Shown here: positions 47,122 to 58,900 of the stretch, one piece after another
Position numbering within the stretch: position 1 is the first letter of the stretch
Layout of the letters: the number at the start of each line of letters is the position of its first letter
Assembly: GCA_013420905.1 (NCBI GenBank)
Contig: JAAXNY010000004.1
Location: 3,348,001 to 3,412,000, forward strand
Source of the DNA: Collybia mongolica
Taxonomy: Eukaryota > Basidiomycota > Agaricomycetes > Agaricales > Clitocybaceae
Direction: 5' to 3'
Length of the DNA: 64,000 nucleotides
Notes under the pieces: model-generated
Database searches by the model: none
Told to the model about the DNA's origin: nothing
The model's input: only the letters and a program-made list of their open reading frames with translations
Made by a program: the position numbers and the translations under genes

Positions 47122-48960
47122 ATGTCCAACGCCCGACCCCCTCTTCCCCCTCGCCGGAGTATACCCCCGCCTCCAGCAAGTACCACCGTGGGAACCGGCA
47201 CTTCAGCGGATTCGCCACCGCCCCGCCTGCCCCGCCGCACCCCCAGCGCTAATACTAGCATCCACAAGGTTGAAGACCCAGCAGCTGCATTACCCCCGCC
47301 CCTCCCTCGCCGCGCACCGAGCGTGAATGCATATACCCTTGGCGATGAGCCCGGCAAGGCAGTAGAGTCGCCACCACCGCCCCCCTCCCGCCGCACTTCC
47401 AGCTACAGCAGCGCTAAAATCAGCCAAGATGAGCTCCCCAACGGCGGAATCGCTGCCCGCATCGCGGGGCTGCAGCTCAATCAGGTCGGACGGCCCAAGG
47501 CGCCTCTTGGAAAGCCACCCCCGATACCCCGTCCCCGGAAAGAGGAACAAAAATACCCTGGAACAGAGCCAGAGCCAGATTCGGAGCTAGAACACAAACG
47601 AGAGCATGAACCCGAACCTGTGCCTGTGCCTCAGCCTGTAGCTGACCATCACATGCAGCACACGAATCCACGAGGCCCACCGCCTCCCATTCCACCCAAG
47701 TGGACGCGCCCAAGCCCCGCTGAGTTGGCACGCGCGCTCGCCCGCCGCCCACCACCACCTCCGCCGATCCCGATATCATACCCAGAGCCAGAGCCAGAGC
47801 CAGTCTACGCAGAGCCGACTCTTCCCATATCGCCTCGAGAGGCCGGGCCGCCCCGACGCCATCTCCCACCCATGCCCTCGAGCCTCCCCACTCCGCCGCC
47901 AGAGCCACACGAGGAGGCAGAGGAACAGCCCTGCTACGAGCCTGCCCCATACGACGACAGCACTTCCTGCCTCCAGTGCCGCGACTTCTCACACGTCGAC
48001 GCGCACGCGGCACAGTTCCCCCGGCACACCGTGACCTCGCTCGACAACCTCGCGTATGACCTCACCGAGCCGTTCCCCTACGAGACCGAGAAGGCGCGCG
48101 CGATCTTTACGTGGATGCACCACAACATCGCGTACGACGCGGAGTCGTTCCTGTCGGGGAATATCCAGGCGGCGTCCGCCGAGAGCACGCTTTCATCAGG
48201 GCTTGCCGTGTGCGACGGGTACGCGGGGCTGTTCAAGAGCCTGGCAGAGCGTGTGGGTATGCAGACGCACCGTGTGGTAGGGCACGGAAAGGGCGTGGGA
48301 TACGTCGCGACGGGGCCTGGCGAGCCGGTCCCTGCGTACTCCAGTGGACATGCCTGGAACTGTGTCTACATGGACGGCGAGTGGCGCCTCATCGACGCGT
48401 GCTGGGGCGCTGGCGCACTCAATGGGAGGGTCTATGAGCCTCGCTTTACACCAATGTGGTTTACGTCAGGTCCTGCTGAGTTTGGCAGACGTCATTTCCC
48501 GGAGGACCCGTCGTACCAATTGATGTCGGAGGACGAGGGTGGGACGATTTCGTGGGAGGAGTATATCATGGAGCCGGAGGGCCCTACTATCTTCATCGAT
48601 TTTTATAAGCTGGACCTATGGCAGAGTGCTATCCAACCGGCGACCAAGGTCATCGAAGGTGGTCAGCGAATAGTTTTCAGTATTTTCAAGCGGTGCGAAC
48701 ATATGTCGACTGCAGAAGCGGATAACTTTGTGTACATCATCTCGCTCGCCGACAATACACGGGTTCCGCTGGACCTCAATGCACACGGTGGCTGGAGTGC
48801 AGAGGTCTTTATCCCGAGAGGATCTGGAGAGGTTTCACTATATTCTGTAACAACGGTGGACGGCAGGGATGCCATGGGTATTGGTTTGCAAGCCTTCAGT
48901 AAGGCTTTGGGCCGGAAGCGAATGTCCTTTGGAGGACTCGCGAGATGGACCGTTGTATGA
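47122..48960 (+). CDS. Transglutaminase-like (Cyk3/KY type) protein with proline-rich N-terminus
   Basis: One uninterrupted exon of 612 residues. The first 290 residues are proline-rich with many PPLPPRR, PPPPxR and PEPEPEP runs, ready-made SH3 ligands. The transglutaminase-like core follows: FPYETEKARAIFTWMHHNIA, GLAVCDGYAGLFKSLAERVG (Cys position), SSGHAWNCVYMDGEWRLIDA (His and Asp positions), with CWGAG after it. A beta-rich C-terminal part of about 200 residues resembles that of fungal Cyk3-like and KY-like proteins, which act in cytokinesis or cytoskeletal anchoring. An SH3 domain, present in yeast Cyk3, is not seen. The catalytic triad looks intact here. The gene is markedly GC-rich and intronless, unlike almost all its neighbours. 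Confidence 0.85.
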   Translation: MSNARPPLPPRRSIPPPPASTTVGTGTSADSPPPRLPRRTPSANTSIHKVEDPAAALPPPLPRRAPSVNAYTLGDEPGKAVESPPPPPSRRTSSYSSAKISQDELPNGGIAARIAGLQLNQVGRPKAPLGKPPPIPRPRKEEQKYPGTEPEPDSELEHKREHEPEPVPVPQPVADHHMQHTNPRGPPPPIPPKWTRPSPAELARALARRPPPPPPIPISYPEPEPEPVYAEPTLPISPREAGPPRRHLPPMPSSLPTPPPEPHEEAEEQPCYEPAPYDDSTSCLQCRDFSHVDAHAAQFPRHTVTSLDNLAYDLTEPFPYETEKARAIFTWMHHNIAYDAESFLSGNIQAASAESTLSSGLAVCDGYAGLFKSLAERVGMQTHRVVGHGKGVGYVATGPGEPVPAYSSGHAWNCVYMDGEWRLIDACWGAGALNGRVYEPRFTPMWFTSGPAEFGRRHFPEDPSYQLMSEDEGGTISWEEYIMEPEGPTIFIDFYKLDLWQSAIQPATKVIEGGQRIVFSIFKRCEHMSTAEADNFVYIISLADNTRVPLDLNAHGGWSAEVFIPRGSGEVSLYSVTTVDGRDAMGIGLQAFSKALGRKRMSFGGLARWTVV

Positions 48961-49053
48961 TTAAATAACTTCTAGATGAAGGCCATTGTGGAGAATGTAA
49001 CGTGGTATATAGAGTATCGTGTCCATAAACGCGAGACCATCGCGCTGGCATTA

Positions 49054-51240
49054 TTACGGAACCATTATTCCCTGTCCACTCAAGTATCTCTTCAGGTCTG
49101 CCACCAGCTCTAGCTGCTCATCCACCGTCAAACCACTTACGATGGTTTGTAGTATGCTCCCGACAGTGACGTGGTGTTCGCGAATTAAACTGCTGTAATA
49201 AACATACGTGAATACTCCCATCAGGAACCTTGTTATAAACGTTAAATTAGCGAGGTAGGGTATATAGTTTTGACCAGCTTACTGGCAGTCCATGCGGTCA
49301 GTCATTCCACCATGGCCGGGGATGCTATGGCCGAAATCTTTTATATTAAAGGCACGTTTGAACCCCGAGGCAAAGAACCCTCCGAAGGGTGCTACCAGCG
49401 AGGCAAAAAACGACATGAATAGAAGGTGGAATTGATACGGCGCGTAAGGGATCGTAGTGATCGTTCGGCCAAACTAATCATATATATGTCAGACATGAGA
49501 AATTATGGAAGGACAAGGTACAGAACCACGACGAACCAAAGTTGACAAGAAGACGGACACGGGTACCCAAATTTCCCACTCTCTCCAAATAAACACCGGA
49601 TTTGGAGTACACTGCATGGAACTCCATGCGCTAACCCCAAGGTCATGTACAGGGCAAATCATGTAACTAAATCGCATGAAATATGTGCCCCATAGCACAC
49701 CGAATAAAATGGTACTCCAAAATGCCCCAACAAAGCCCTCTACAGTTTTCTTCGGAGAGAGCTTAATTAGGGGAGTGCGTCCAAGGGTAATGCCCCAGAT
49801 GTAAGCAAATACATCGTTGCAGATCACCAGCGAAGCGGGAACCCAGAACCAGATAAGACCTTCCAGAATGTTATTAACGATAAAATGGCTAGAGGGGGGT
49901 GAGTCGCTAGACGGTTCAATGGGGCAAATAACACAGACCTGGACACCACTACTAGTAATAAGCTCATGTGGACCCAGCAGAAAAGGCCAAATTGCTGCTT
50001 CAAATAACCTTTCTTCAATGACATGACAAAACCCATGAAACCAATCGTATAAAGAATAAAGCTGATCATGCGATGATTGGTGGCAAACGGGAGGAGTTGT
50101 GAGTCAGCAAATACAACATGCTGAAAAAGAGGGTTAGGAGAGTATTATGTCCAATGGATAAAAGTAAGAACCTTGAAGTAGTATATAATGCTTTCTCCAT
50201 AGAGGAAATAGTTAGTGACGGCGAAGAAGTACCAGTTGAGTGTCTTGCTCCAGGGATCCGTCCCACGGTGAGAGTCCATATCATACACCTCGGGTTTAGT
50301 GGATTTGAGAGAGAAGAGAGCAGTGACCTCTCGGTAGACTAGCGACTGACAGAGCATGACCAGAAGTATCATGTAGGCATGTCCAAGTAAGAGAAGACCT
50401 AGAAGGTAATTATGTTAGTGACTGGTACTAGTGAAGGTGAAACATATACCAATGAATCCCCCTATCATGATAAATGTCCACAGCGTGCGCGTTAAGAAAC
50501 TCTGTCGTTTCTTCGATTTCTCCGAGTCTTCAACTGGCTTTTGCGGGGGAAGGGTTGTTGCATGATTGACCTGCGACGACTCCGCAGGGGCCTTTGTGAT
50601 CGGCTCTGCCTTGGTAAAGGGGACAGCAGGAGGGGCGACAAAAGGTTGGGGCACAAGTATAGGTTTCTCCTGTACTTGCGGCGTAGGTTCGGGTTCGGGG
50701 GGCCCCGAGGTCCCCATCGTTCCGTTAAGTTGAACAGCAGATTTCTCAGTTTCGTCAATAGGGTTGATTGCGGCCGGCGGGGGCGGGGTCACAAGTGGAG
50801 GGACATCATGTTCCGTAACAGGTTTTGAAAATTCAGTTGAATCACCCAAGGAAAGAAGAGGTATTGAAGGAGAGTCCCCTGAGGTTACAGAGTTTCCGGA
50901 GCTGACTTGACCAGCGTGCGCTCGAGCGAGGGCCTTCTGACGTTGCCGCTTCTCGATACGAGCAAGCTTGAGTGCCTTCTTGATAGCAGATTTTGTGGGT
51001 TTAGCGTTAGCTAGGGACGAACTGTGCAACGTCGTGTTTAGCGCACAATGCCACGGTCTCGGAGTATAGCACCAACGTTTCTGGTTGAGGAACAACTTCT
51101 ACTATCTCTTCTTCGCTCTCTTCACCGGATTCGACGGCAAGCGCGTCAAATGTAGTTTTCGAGGCAATGATAGAGCGTCCGCCAGCGAGCCTACTCATGA
51201 TGGGTCGTGGAGAGAATATTTTCGTCACGCGCCTTGTCAT
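49054..51240 (-). CDS. CDS1: CDP-diacylglycerol synthase (phosphatidate cytidylyltransferase)
   Basis: Makes CDP-DAG from CTP and phosphatidic acid in the ER for phosphatidylinositol and other phospholipids. Exons 51240-51077, 51021-50450, 50398-50172, 50120-49939, 49888-49537, 49473-49283, 49228-49054 (620 residues). The signature is complete: [20 protein letters not shown] followed by GMTDRMD. Other family blocks: [40 protein letters not shown] and [16 protein letters not shown]; about eight membrane spans. The first 230 residues are an acidic then basic, Pro-rich, disordered cytoplasmic extension ([32 protein letters not shown]), longer than in yeast. A second start at 51198 would drop 14 residues. 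Convergent with the transglutaminase-like gene. Confidence 0.94.
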
Positions 51241-51492
51241 TGCAGACAGATGTTTGTTCCTACACGTGCAGCCAAATAGATTTATGTTATGAGACTTTAA
51301 ACAACTTCAAGTTGGACAGGCAGTTCTGCTACATAAATTGGAGAATGGAATACAAACACGTATGCTCTAAGGAACAGAGGTAATGCGACGAAAAATAATA
51401 AAGGGCTAATAACATTATATATTTGTCCATGTGGGTGATTGAGTGAATTCACCTATAGCTGAAACCAAGCAAACACTAGTAAGAGTGAAACT
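51241..51492. other. Spacer between CDS1 and TOP1
   Basis: About 250 bases; CDS1 promoter plus TOP1 3' flank. It is AT-rich and has AATAAT words; no gene. Confidence 0.5.
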
Positions 51493-54400
51493 CTAGAACT
51501 TCCAGTCCTTCTCGACCTCCATTGCCCAAGGGACTAACAACGAACAGTTAAAGAGAGTTCCAGAGATATCCAAGTAAACGTACATTTTGTAATTAGAGTT
51601 TTCGAAAACATCTTCTCTATTGGCACGTCATGAATTTGGCACCAGGCGGCCGTGATTCTGGACTACCAGTCAAAACGAATAGCGTCATGTACTGAGAAAT
51701 AAACAAACCGAGGGTCTAAGTAATTGATTTTACTATGGTCAACAAATAATCAGCTCTTTTATGCAATCCATGTAGTGTAAAAAAATCCCAACGAACCTCG
51801 TACCGAGAGCAACCTCTTTACCGGCATCTCGGTCATCGATTTGTAGCTTGAAAGCCTTGATCTTGTCAGAGAACTTATCGATCGCTTCGATTAATTTTTC
51901 AGCCGGTCGTTCGCGTTTCAAAAATGCTTTTTTGGTCCCTCGCTCCTGTGCGAGCTTCTCGAAATCTTCGTCAATTGCTGCCAAGCGTTCTTCCAATGCA
52001 GAGTCCTTCTGGGGTTTCTTACCCTCCTCTTCAAGCTTTTCGTTGTCCTTGGCGAACTTTTTTTCTGCTTTCTCTTTCTCCTTGGCCTTGAGCTCTTCCT
52101 CGTGTGTGACTATCCAATCGTCGTCTATGTCCGATTCATCGTCGGCGTATTTCTTCTGTTTCTTGTACTTAGTGTCGAGGGTAAAGAGAGCATGACGAAG
52201 TTTCATTCTCTCGTATTTGAAGCTGCGGAGCTAGGGATGATAGGTCAACGCGAGTTCATAGAATCCAGTGAAGTACCCACTTTGTATCGCATTTTCTCCA
52301 TTGATTGGTCATGTGTCTTCGGAGCGCTCCGTTGATGGTTACAGAGAATTGCCACCCAGCGGTTGGCCTTGTTATAAGCGTTGAGCTTTTCCTGTAATGT
52401 TGCACCTTCCAGATTTTCTTCGTCCAATAATCTCTGGAATGTGATTGACGCGTTGAATGTACGAAACACTTTAGCGGTGAGACCCTTCATCTCCGATGTG
52501 AGATGTTTATTTAAAGAACTCGTCTGGTGGTCAGATTGGCATTAGCCTTGGTATAGCACTCTTTGCAAGCGAGAATCTTACCGTCACACGATCAAATAGA
52601 TTATCATCGTCGTTCTTGTTGTCTTTAAAGATACGGATATTCTTGAATACCTGTGCCTCGACTTGCAGCCTGTTGTAGTAACGAATTGAATCTTTACCCA
52701 GAAAGTCGAAGATGATGAAATCGGGAGATTCCAAGGTCACATGTTCACATCGTAGGGAACAACAGCCGACGGTGTCCGCCTCATCTTCGCCTTTCTCATT
52801 TCCCGCACGAAGTGCCAATTTATCAATGAAATACATGGCAGTGGCACGTTGACGGTCAGCCATAACCTTTGACTTGAGGTCTTGGTTGTAATTTTGGCGG
52901 ATACGATCGACGTGGTTCTAATGAAACGGTGAGGGCCCAGTACCACGTTCCACGTCAAGGCACGAAGACGGACCTTGAGCTCCCGAGCCTTCTCAAATTT
53001 CATCATGTCGCTTTGGCCTTTGAGGGAACTTCCGGCGGCCAAAAAGACATATTTGTGATTATTGTTCACATTCTCCGTCCAGTTCGCCAGCCAAGTGACG
53101 GTATTGTCGTGTTGGACATGTTTCCACTTTCCTGGCATGTTTGGGATAGGGATAGCTGCGTCCTTTCCAATGTTAATGGTAATATCCTCAGGCGTAACAC
53201 GGAACTAGGACTCAAGTTATACAACTGTCAGGAAGAGAAGAGAAACTCAGCGAACCTTAAGTGCCCCCTTCTTGGGGTGGTCACCACGACCTCGAAACAA
53301 CCCGGGAGGTTCAACCCGGAAGTTACCAATCTTCTCCTTTCGTCCATCAAGGAGACAGGTCGTGTATTTCGCCTCGAGTTCCTCCTTCTCTTTTTTAGCT
53401 TCTTTCTTCTCCTGTGCCGTCATAGCTTTCTTCTTAGCCTTTTCACCCTCAAAATACTCAAACATCGGACGAAAATCACAAGCCGCAAAGGATGTTATCT
53501 TAGTGCCATCACGCTAAACAAATAGTCAGACACTGGTCCAACAAAGTATAAAAAAATACTGACAGGAGGATATTTTATCATAACCGTTTTCCAATCCTCG
53601 AAAAAGTTCTTGTTGAAAGTGGCATCCTGGGCGTGGTCCGTCTCCAGCATCGCGGCGTAGAAACCCGCAACTTCCTCAGCAGCTGCCGGAAGGTCGACTT
53701 CTTTCCCTGAATATATGCGTGAGCAGGAACAATATGTACCATGACGGGAGGCAATACCATTATACTTCATCTTGACATGTTTGGGAAGTGGTTCGTATGG
53801 AGGAGGAAATATGACGCCGTTATGCTCAAGTGTTTGCCATTTGACAGACCCGTCGCCGTTAGCATTGTTCTCCCACCACCTGAAAACCTCCTCTTCCTCT
53901 TCCTCCTCTTCCTTCTTCTTCTTTGCCTTCGCTTTACTTCGCGAAGCGTTCTCCTCATTCGTTTTCGTGCCCCTCTTTTTCGCCTTCGGGATGTCAGAGC
54001 CGGAAGCAGCCTCTTCCTTCTTCGCCTTCTTAGACTTGGGTTTAGGTTTGGGCGCGGACTTCTTAACAATAGGCTTGTCATCGTCGGACGACGCGTCTGC
54101 ATCACTCTCGACTTTGGCTTTACGCTTGCGGGCCATGGTGGCTTTCTTTACGGCAATTGGTTTGTTATCATCCGAGGACATATCATCACTTTCCTCTTTC
54201 ACCCGCTTCCTCGGAGGTTTCCCAATCTTCCCGTTAGTCGCAGATTTCTTTGCCGAGTTGGGACCAAACCGGTCGTCCTCGTCATCCGTTTCAGGTTTTT
54301 TTAATGGATGACCCTTCCCATTGATGGAAGCGGCGATAGTTGTCGCTTTAGCGGCACCTGGCATAGCCACGGCAGCCGAGGCTGTTCGTTTAGCTGGTGA

Positions 54401-54741
54401 AGACGCCAGAGGTGTATCCTCGTCGCTCGAAGATTCTGCGTAAACAGGTTTTTTACGCTTTAAATTTCGAGGAGGCGTGCCGGCCAGCTCTGATTTGCGT
54501 GTCGTCTGTGACTGTGTGATGAGGTGGCAAAAGCGATATACATGAGCAAGTAGTATTGATTGTAGAAAGCATCAAAACGCACCAGAGGCAAATCATCGTC
54601 TTCGCTCATAGAATAATCATCATCCTTCCCATTGTGATAGCCGTTGCCGTTGGTAACAGTACCGTGGTTGCGACCGTTGGGAGCTGATTTATGCACGAGA
54701 AGGCGGTCATGATCGGAGAGCACTGAAGAGTCGCTGAACAT
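51493..54741 (-). CDS. TOP1: DNA topoisomerase I (type IB)
   Basis: Relaxes supercoils ahead of replication and transcription. Eleven exons: 54741-54583, 54511-53758, 53706-53564, 53513-53256, 53204-52974, 52917-52582, 52523-52281, 52230-51797, 51732-51709, 51657-51584, 51533-51493 (898 residues). After a 230-residue acidic/lysine-rich nuclear head comes [20 protein letters not shown], then the core: [49 protein letters not shown] and [33 protein letters not shown], the coiled-coil linker and the active-site peptide [11 protein letters not shown] with the nucleophile at about Tyr857 follow. The end is MEVEKDWKF, as in all eukaryotic Top1. A longer in-frame start at 54849 looks unlikely. Divergent from the complex I gene. 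Confidence 0.97.
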
Positions 54742-55043
54742 GTTTGGAAGGAGATGCGGGCGATAAGTTGCGAACTCAGGGGAGGGTGAATTCGCGTAAA
54801 TGGGAACGTTAAATAGCAAGGGGGAGAGTGGGAGAACGAGACAAGTCAAACGCCGGGCATGATGATCAAAATTCCGCTAAGTAGTCTAGACCTACCCTAA
54901 ACTATCATCCAGATCACGACACTTGTTCCTTGTCCATCAGTCTTTAGCGAGTTTGTGACTACATAATATCGCAAAAGCAACAAAGTAAGCTGCGTCTTTG
55001 ATTTCCATTGTCTGCTCACAGATTGACCTTTATCATTTCTGAG
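54742..55043. promoter_or_regulatory. Divergent promoter region, TOP1 and NDUFB3-like
   Basis: 302 bases separate the two start codons. No motif long enough to name is present. Confidence 0.45.
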
Positions 55044-55235
55044 ATGTCCAACCTTCCCCTCTTCAGAGATCCCTGGGCGAAGAGAGAAGCTTGGCGTAAA
55101 CATCCCGTCTTCGCAAATCGCGTTATGTTCCGAAACCTCTTTCCGGGATTCGGCATTGCTGTCATTGCCTTCACAGCATATGTCGTTGCAGACAACGTAT
55201 ACTTGAGTCAACGACAACAACCTTCACATCATTAG
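55044..55235 (+). CDS. Mitochondrial complex I B12 subunit (NDUFB3-like)
   Basis: A small single-exon gene of 63 residues. FRDPWAKREAWRKHPVFANR is the B12 family signature (DPWA-x-EAWR), followed by one membrane helix (LFPGFGIAVIAFTAYVVAD) and a short hydrophilic end. Accessory subunit of the membrane arm of NADH:ubiquinone oxidoreductase. Length agrees with fungal homologues. The ATG just before SNLPLF is the only sensible start. Confidence 0.85.
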   Translation: MSNLPLFRDPWAKREAWRKHPVFANRVMFRNLFPGFGIAVIAFTAYVVADNVYLSQRQQPSHH

Positions 55236-57115
55236 GACGAGGTGCGCAGACAGTATCTTGACTTTTCAATGCATGCCCATAATGCTCTCAGCTAGCTGTT
55301 GCCACGAGTCATAGAATCTAAGGCATCTATTCTCAGCACTGTTTTAATCATTCCCTGTTATCCCAACAAAATTCTTATCTTTTGCTGGACCATCGAAGCC
55401 ACCGAATACATTCCTAACAGAACTTGTGAACAAACCTATCCTCCCTCAAATCTCGCTCCCTTCCAATGTTTTTCATATTCCTGATGCTGAGAAACTCCTG
55501 ACAATATCGACATACTAGAGCTCACAGTTTGTCAGAGTACTCATTTGAACAGACTGTCAAAAATCACCCCAAATCTCAAACTGAAGCTTCCCGCAAGCCG
55601 TGATTCTTTTTCTATGACAATTTTGCCAATACTCCGCTCTCATGAAACGTCGCGCGACTTGGATGGTTTTCTGTGCAATGTGTTCGGTGCGAAACCCCTT
55701 CTGAACTCATCAACTTCTCACCAATAACGGCAGTGTCAGCCCCATCGAATTATCAATGAAGGTCCGCCAATAAGTGCCTGAGGAGTTCACCATTCTAATA
55801 AGCCACCTGAGGCTCATCGTTATTCCTCTGCTTCTGTCGGCTCTGAGTCTTGCTTCGCTTAACCCTGTTAATGCAACTTCTTCACAATATCATTCTCTTC
55901 GTTACTAACTCTTGGAAGTCTGTCTTGGTCCTCAGGCGGCTCCTCGTATCGTTCGGCTAGCTGGTTGGGAACACTGGCGAGAGACACCTAGTGCATATTA
56001 CTAGTAGCCTTTTCAACCCGTGTCAATACTAGACTTGACCCCCAAAGTCGCCCATGTATATTGGTTGATAAATGTTCCAGCGTGGCCGATCGTTATTGAA
56101 CCTCGTCGGTAGAAATAACTCAAGTCCTTCACTGTCTTTGGTCAGATCAATCTTCCCCAGTGATCACACAATACCCAACACTCCTATAGTACAACTAGGC
56201 GTCTGTTCAAGTCTTTAGTATCCAAGCTGCCACATTCAACACATCTTCCTTGTTGGACACTTATTCATGCGGTGACCCAGTCCGCGAAGCCCATCAAGCT
56301 CGGGAACCACCCTCTGGCGGACGAAACAATTAATTCCAGGTAGCCGCTTTACTAATCCTCTGATCATGACTAATTTCTTCTCGAAGGTAGGATGAGTTTT
56401 TTCGTGGAGAGAACATCTCGCGTTGTATCACCCATTCTATCGGCCTCCATCCATTTCGGCGGCTCCAGACCTAAGCCTCCAACTACGGAATACATTTTTT
56501 TTTTGGAGATTGAAGCACTCGAGGCCTTCAAATCGCCAAAAGAAAAAAAGAAAAGAACCACGTCAGACTGTCTCAAGCAGCTCAATTCATATCACATCCA
56601 GTACGAAACCTGGCCGCTGGTCGTCCTTCGATGACACCAAGTCAGCAAAACCACTGCTGCCAGTAAGTACGCTGGACCAAGAAACCCACACGAAACATGC
56701 ATTGACAGGACGAGGTACGTCTAAAAATAGCTTATGATCATACTTCCAATTAGATCGAGATTGGGCGCAGATGGTCTCTTCCTTTGTGACTTATCACCAA
56801 AACTTCCTTCCATCGCTTCCGCCGGTTTAGTGAGCCGAGCAGTGACACCCTCCTACCAAATCCACTTCCCCTGACACGAGGACCGCTTTGGGGCCGCTAA
56901 AATGCAACAGCTTTCCTTATATGATATTTCGTTTAGATACGCGGCTGGCACCCTTGCCTCAAGGCTACACATCTCGTACGCATGAAATTTCAACCACTCT
57001 TGGCTCGTGTGCCTAGATATCACCGACGCTTGTGTTTTGTACAAGGACACGACTATCATGGGGCCTATAAATTCGCATTGGCCAAGGAGAGCAGATTGCG
57101 TCCCCGCCCCCCGTT
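55236..57115. other. 1.9 kb gene-poor region upstream of the terpene synthase
   Basis: No reading frame with a recognisable domain on either strand, few frames above 70 codons, and even base composition. No terminal inverted repeats or transposase pieces are seen. The last 60 bases hold a TATA box (57066-57072). Confidence 0.5.
57066..57072 (+). promoter_or_regulatory. TATA box of the terpene synthase gene
   Basis: TATAAAT lies 44 bases before the start codon in an otherwise GC-rich core promoter. Clear TATA boxes at this spacing are uncommon in the housekeeping genes here, which fits a regulated gene. Confidence 0.4.
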
Positions 57116-58900
57116 ATGTCTCGACCTTCTGACTATACAACAATCATCTTTGATCTGGGAGATGTCTTGTTTCAATGGTCACCTGAAACGAAGACGGGCA
57201 TCTCACCCAGAACCCTCCATAAAATCCTCAACACCCATACGTGGTTCGACTACGAACGAGGTCGACTTTCCCAGGACAGTTGTTATGCCAACATCGGGGA
57301 GGAATTTTCGATTGAGCCAGAGGAGATCCGACATGCTCTTCAACAGGCCCGGGATTCTCTGCAGGCAAACGACGAGCTCATTCTGTTGATTCAAGAGCTC
57401 AAGGCGCAGTCCGATGGGCGACTACGTGTGTTCGCGATGTCGAACATCTCTTTGCCAGATTACGATGCACTGCGAACCAAACCCGTCGATTGGGCTACTT
57501 TTGACCAAGTCTTCACCTCTGGGGCAGCAGGGGAACGTAAGCCGAACCTTGGTTTTTATAAACACGTCCTGCGTGCTACAGGAGTCGATCCCCGACGCAC
57601 AATATTTGTGGACGACAAACTCGAAAATGTACTATCGGCCCGCTCATTAGGTTTACACGGCATCGTCTTTGAACGTCCCGGGCCGGTCAAACGAACATTA
57701 CGAAACCTGCTTGGAAACCCCATAGCGCGGGGTAGGGATTTTCTGAAACGGAATGCAGGACGTCTCCTCTCCGTGACAGATGGCGCAGGCGAACATGATA
57801 CTGTAGAGCTGCAGGAGAACTTTGCACAGCTCCTCATCCTTGAAGCCACAGGCGATCAGTGAGCCAAAAATAAAACTTGTCAAACATCTCTATATTAACT
57901 TATTGCTCCGACTCCATAGTTCCCTTGTTAACCTTGTAGACCACCCAAGGACATGGAACTTCTTCCAAGGTCAGAACCACTGTGGTCCGCCTGACATTAT
58001 CAAATCCATGATTTAATCGAATAAATTTGACAGGCAAAGGTCAACTCACAACCGAGCAATTCCCATTTGACCTTGACACCACTTCCCTGGGTCTTACCAT
58101 AATGCAGCGGGATAAAGATGTCGCGTCTTCTGTTATGGATGAGATGCTAGAATACGTGGATGGAGATGGTATTATCCAGGTATGCCTGGTTTCAGCTGTC
58201 GTGATAGGCCTAAGGAACTAATATTGATGCACAGACATACTTCGATCACAAACGTCCCCGATTTGACCCCGTTGTGTGTGTCAATGCATTAAGTTTGTTC
58301 TACACATATGGGAGAGGCAGCGAGCTGCATGAGACTTTGCAATGGGTCCACGAAGTGCTCTTGAACCGCGCCTACGTCGATGGTACACGATATTATGACA
58401 CGGCAGAATGCTTTCTCTTTTTCGTCAGTCGGTTGCTCACTTCTTCGAACGATCCGGAACTCCACTCCTCACTCGAATCACTGTTGAAAGAAAGGGTACA
58501 GGAAAGGATAGGAGCTGGGGGAGATTCTCTCGCCCTTGCAATGCGTCTCTTGGTGTGCGACGTCGTGGGTATCAAGGATGAGGTTGACCTTCATAATCTT
58601 CTGCCTCTCCAAATGGAGGATGGAGGATGGGAGATTGGCTGGATGTACAAGTACGGGTCATCGGGGATTCGTATTGGCAATCGTGGCCTGACGACAGCAC
58701 TCGCAATCAAGGCCATTGATGCGATGAACTCGGGCTCTTTCATTCTCACTGAACCCCCATCGGCAGCCCCCATTCTAGTCACAGAGGTTTCGTCCAAGAA
58801 TGTATCCGCCACCAAACACCACCGTCGGAAGAGTTCACTGAGAGACTCCCTGCAATGGTTGTGGCCAGGGGGAAAATTCCACAAATCCGCTGAAATCTAA
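57116..58900 (+). CDS. Putative drimane-type sesquiterpene synthase: HAD domain fused to DxDTT class II cyclase domain
   Basis: Exons 57116-57858, 57920-57969, 58034-58179, 58235-58900 (534 residues). The N-terminal HAD domain has motif I IIFDLGDVLF (Asp13; the usual second Asp at +2 is Gly15, with Asp16 next), motif II FAMSNIS (Ser109), motif III GERKPN (Lys142) and motif IV IFVDDKLEN (Asp166/167). The C-terminal domain begins near residue 255 with DHPRTWNFFQGKGQLTTEQF and carries FDLDTTSLGL: the DxDTT acid motif at 277-281 replacing the DxDD of class II terpene cyclases. Toroid-type repeats follow, ending MEDGGWEIGWMYKYGSSGIR and GNRGLTTALAIKAID. This pairing is that of fungal AstC-like enzymes, which cyclise farnesyl diphosphate to drimane alcohols with the HAD part removing phosphate. 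The product (drimenol, albicanol or other) cannot be read from sequence. Confidence 0.85.

Noticed and set aside
47477..48013. A 178-codon reverse frame inside the transglutaminase-like gene.
   Set aside because: A GC-rich coding region leaves few stops on the opposite strand; the frame has no domain and no splice context.
51007..51240. The N-terminal exon of CDS1 as a separate small gene.
   Set aside because: Its frame ends in a GT donor and joins in phase to exon 2, which has no start codon of its own near the junction.
53772..54311. Two long forward frames rich in Ser, Phe and Leu opposite the TOP1 N-terminal region.
   Set aside because: They are complements of the Lys/Glu-rich TOP1 head (codons AAG/GAA read backwards).
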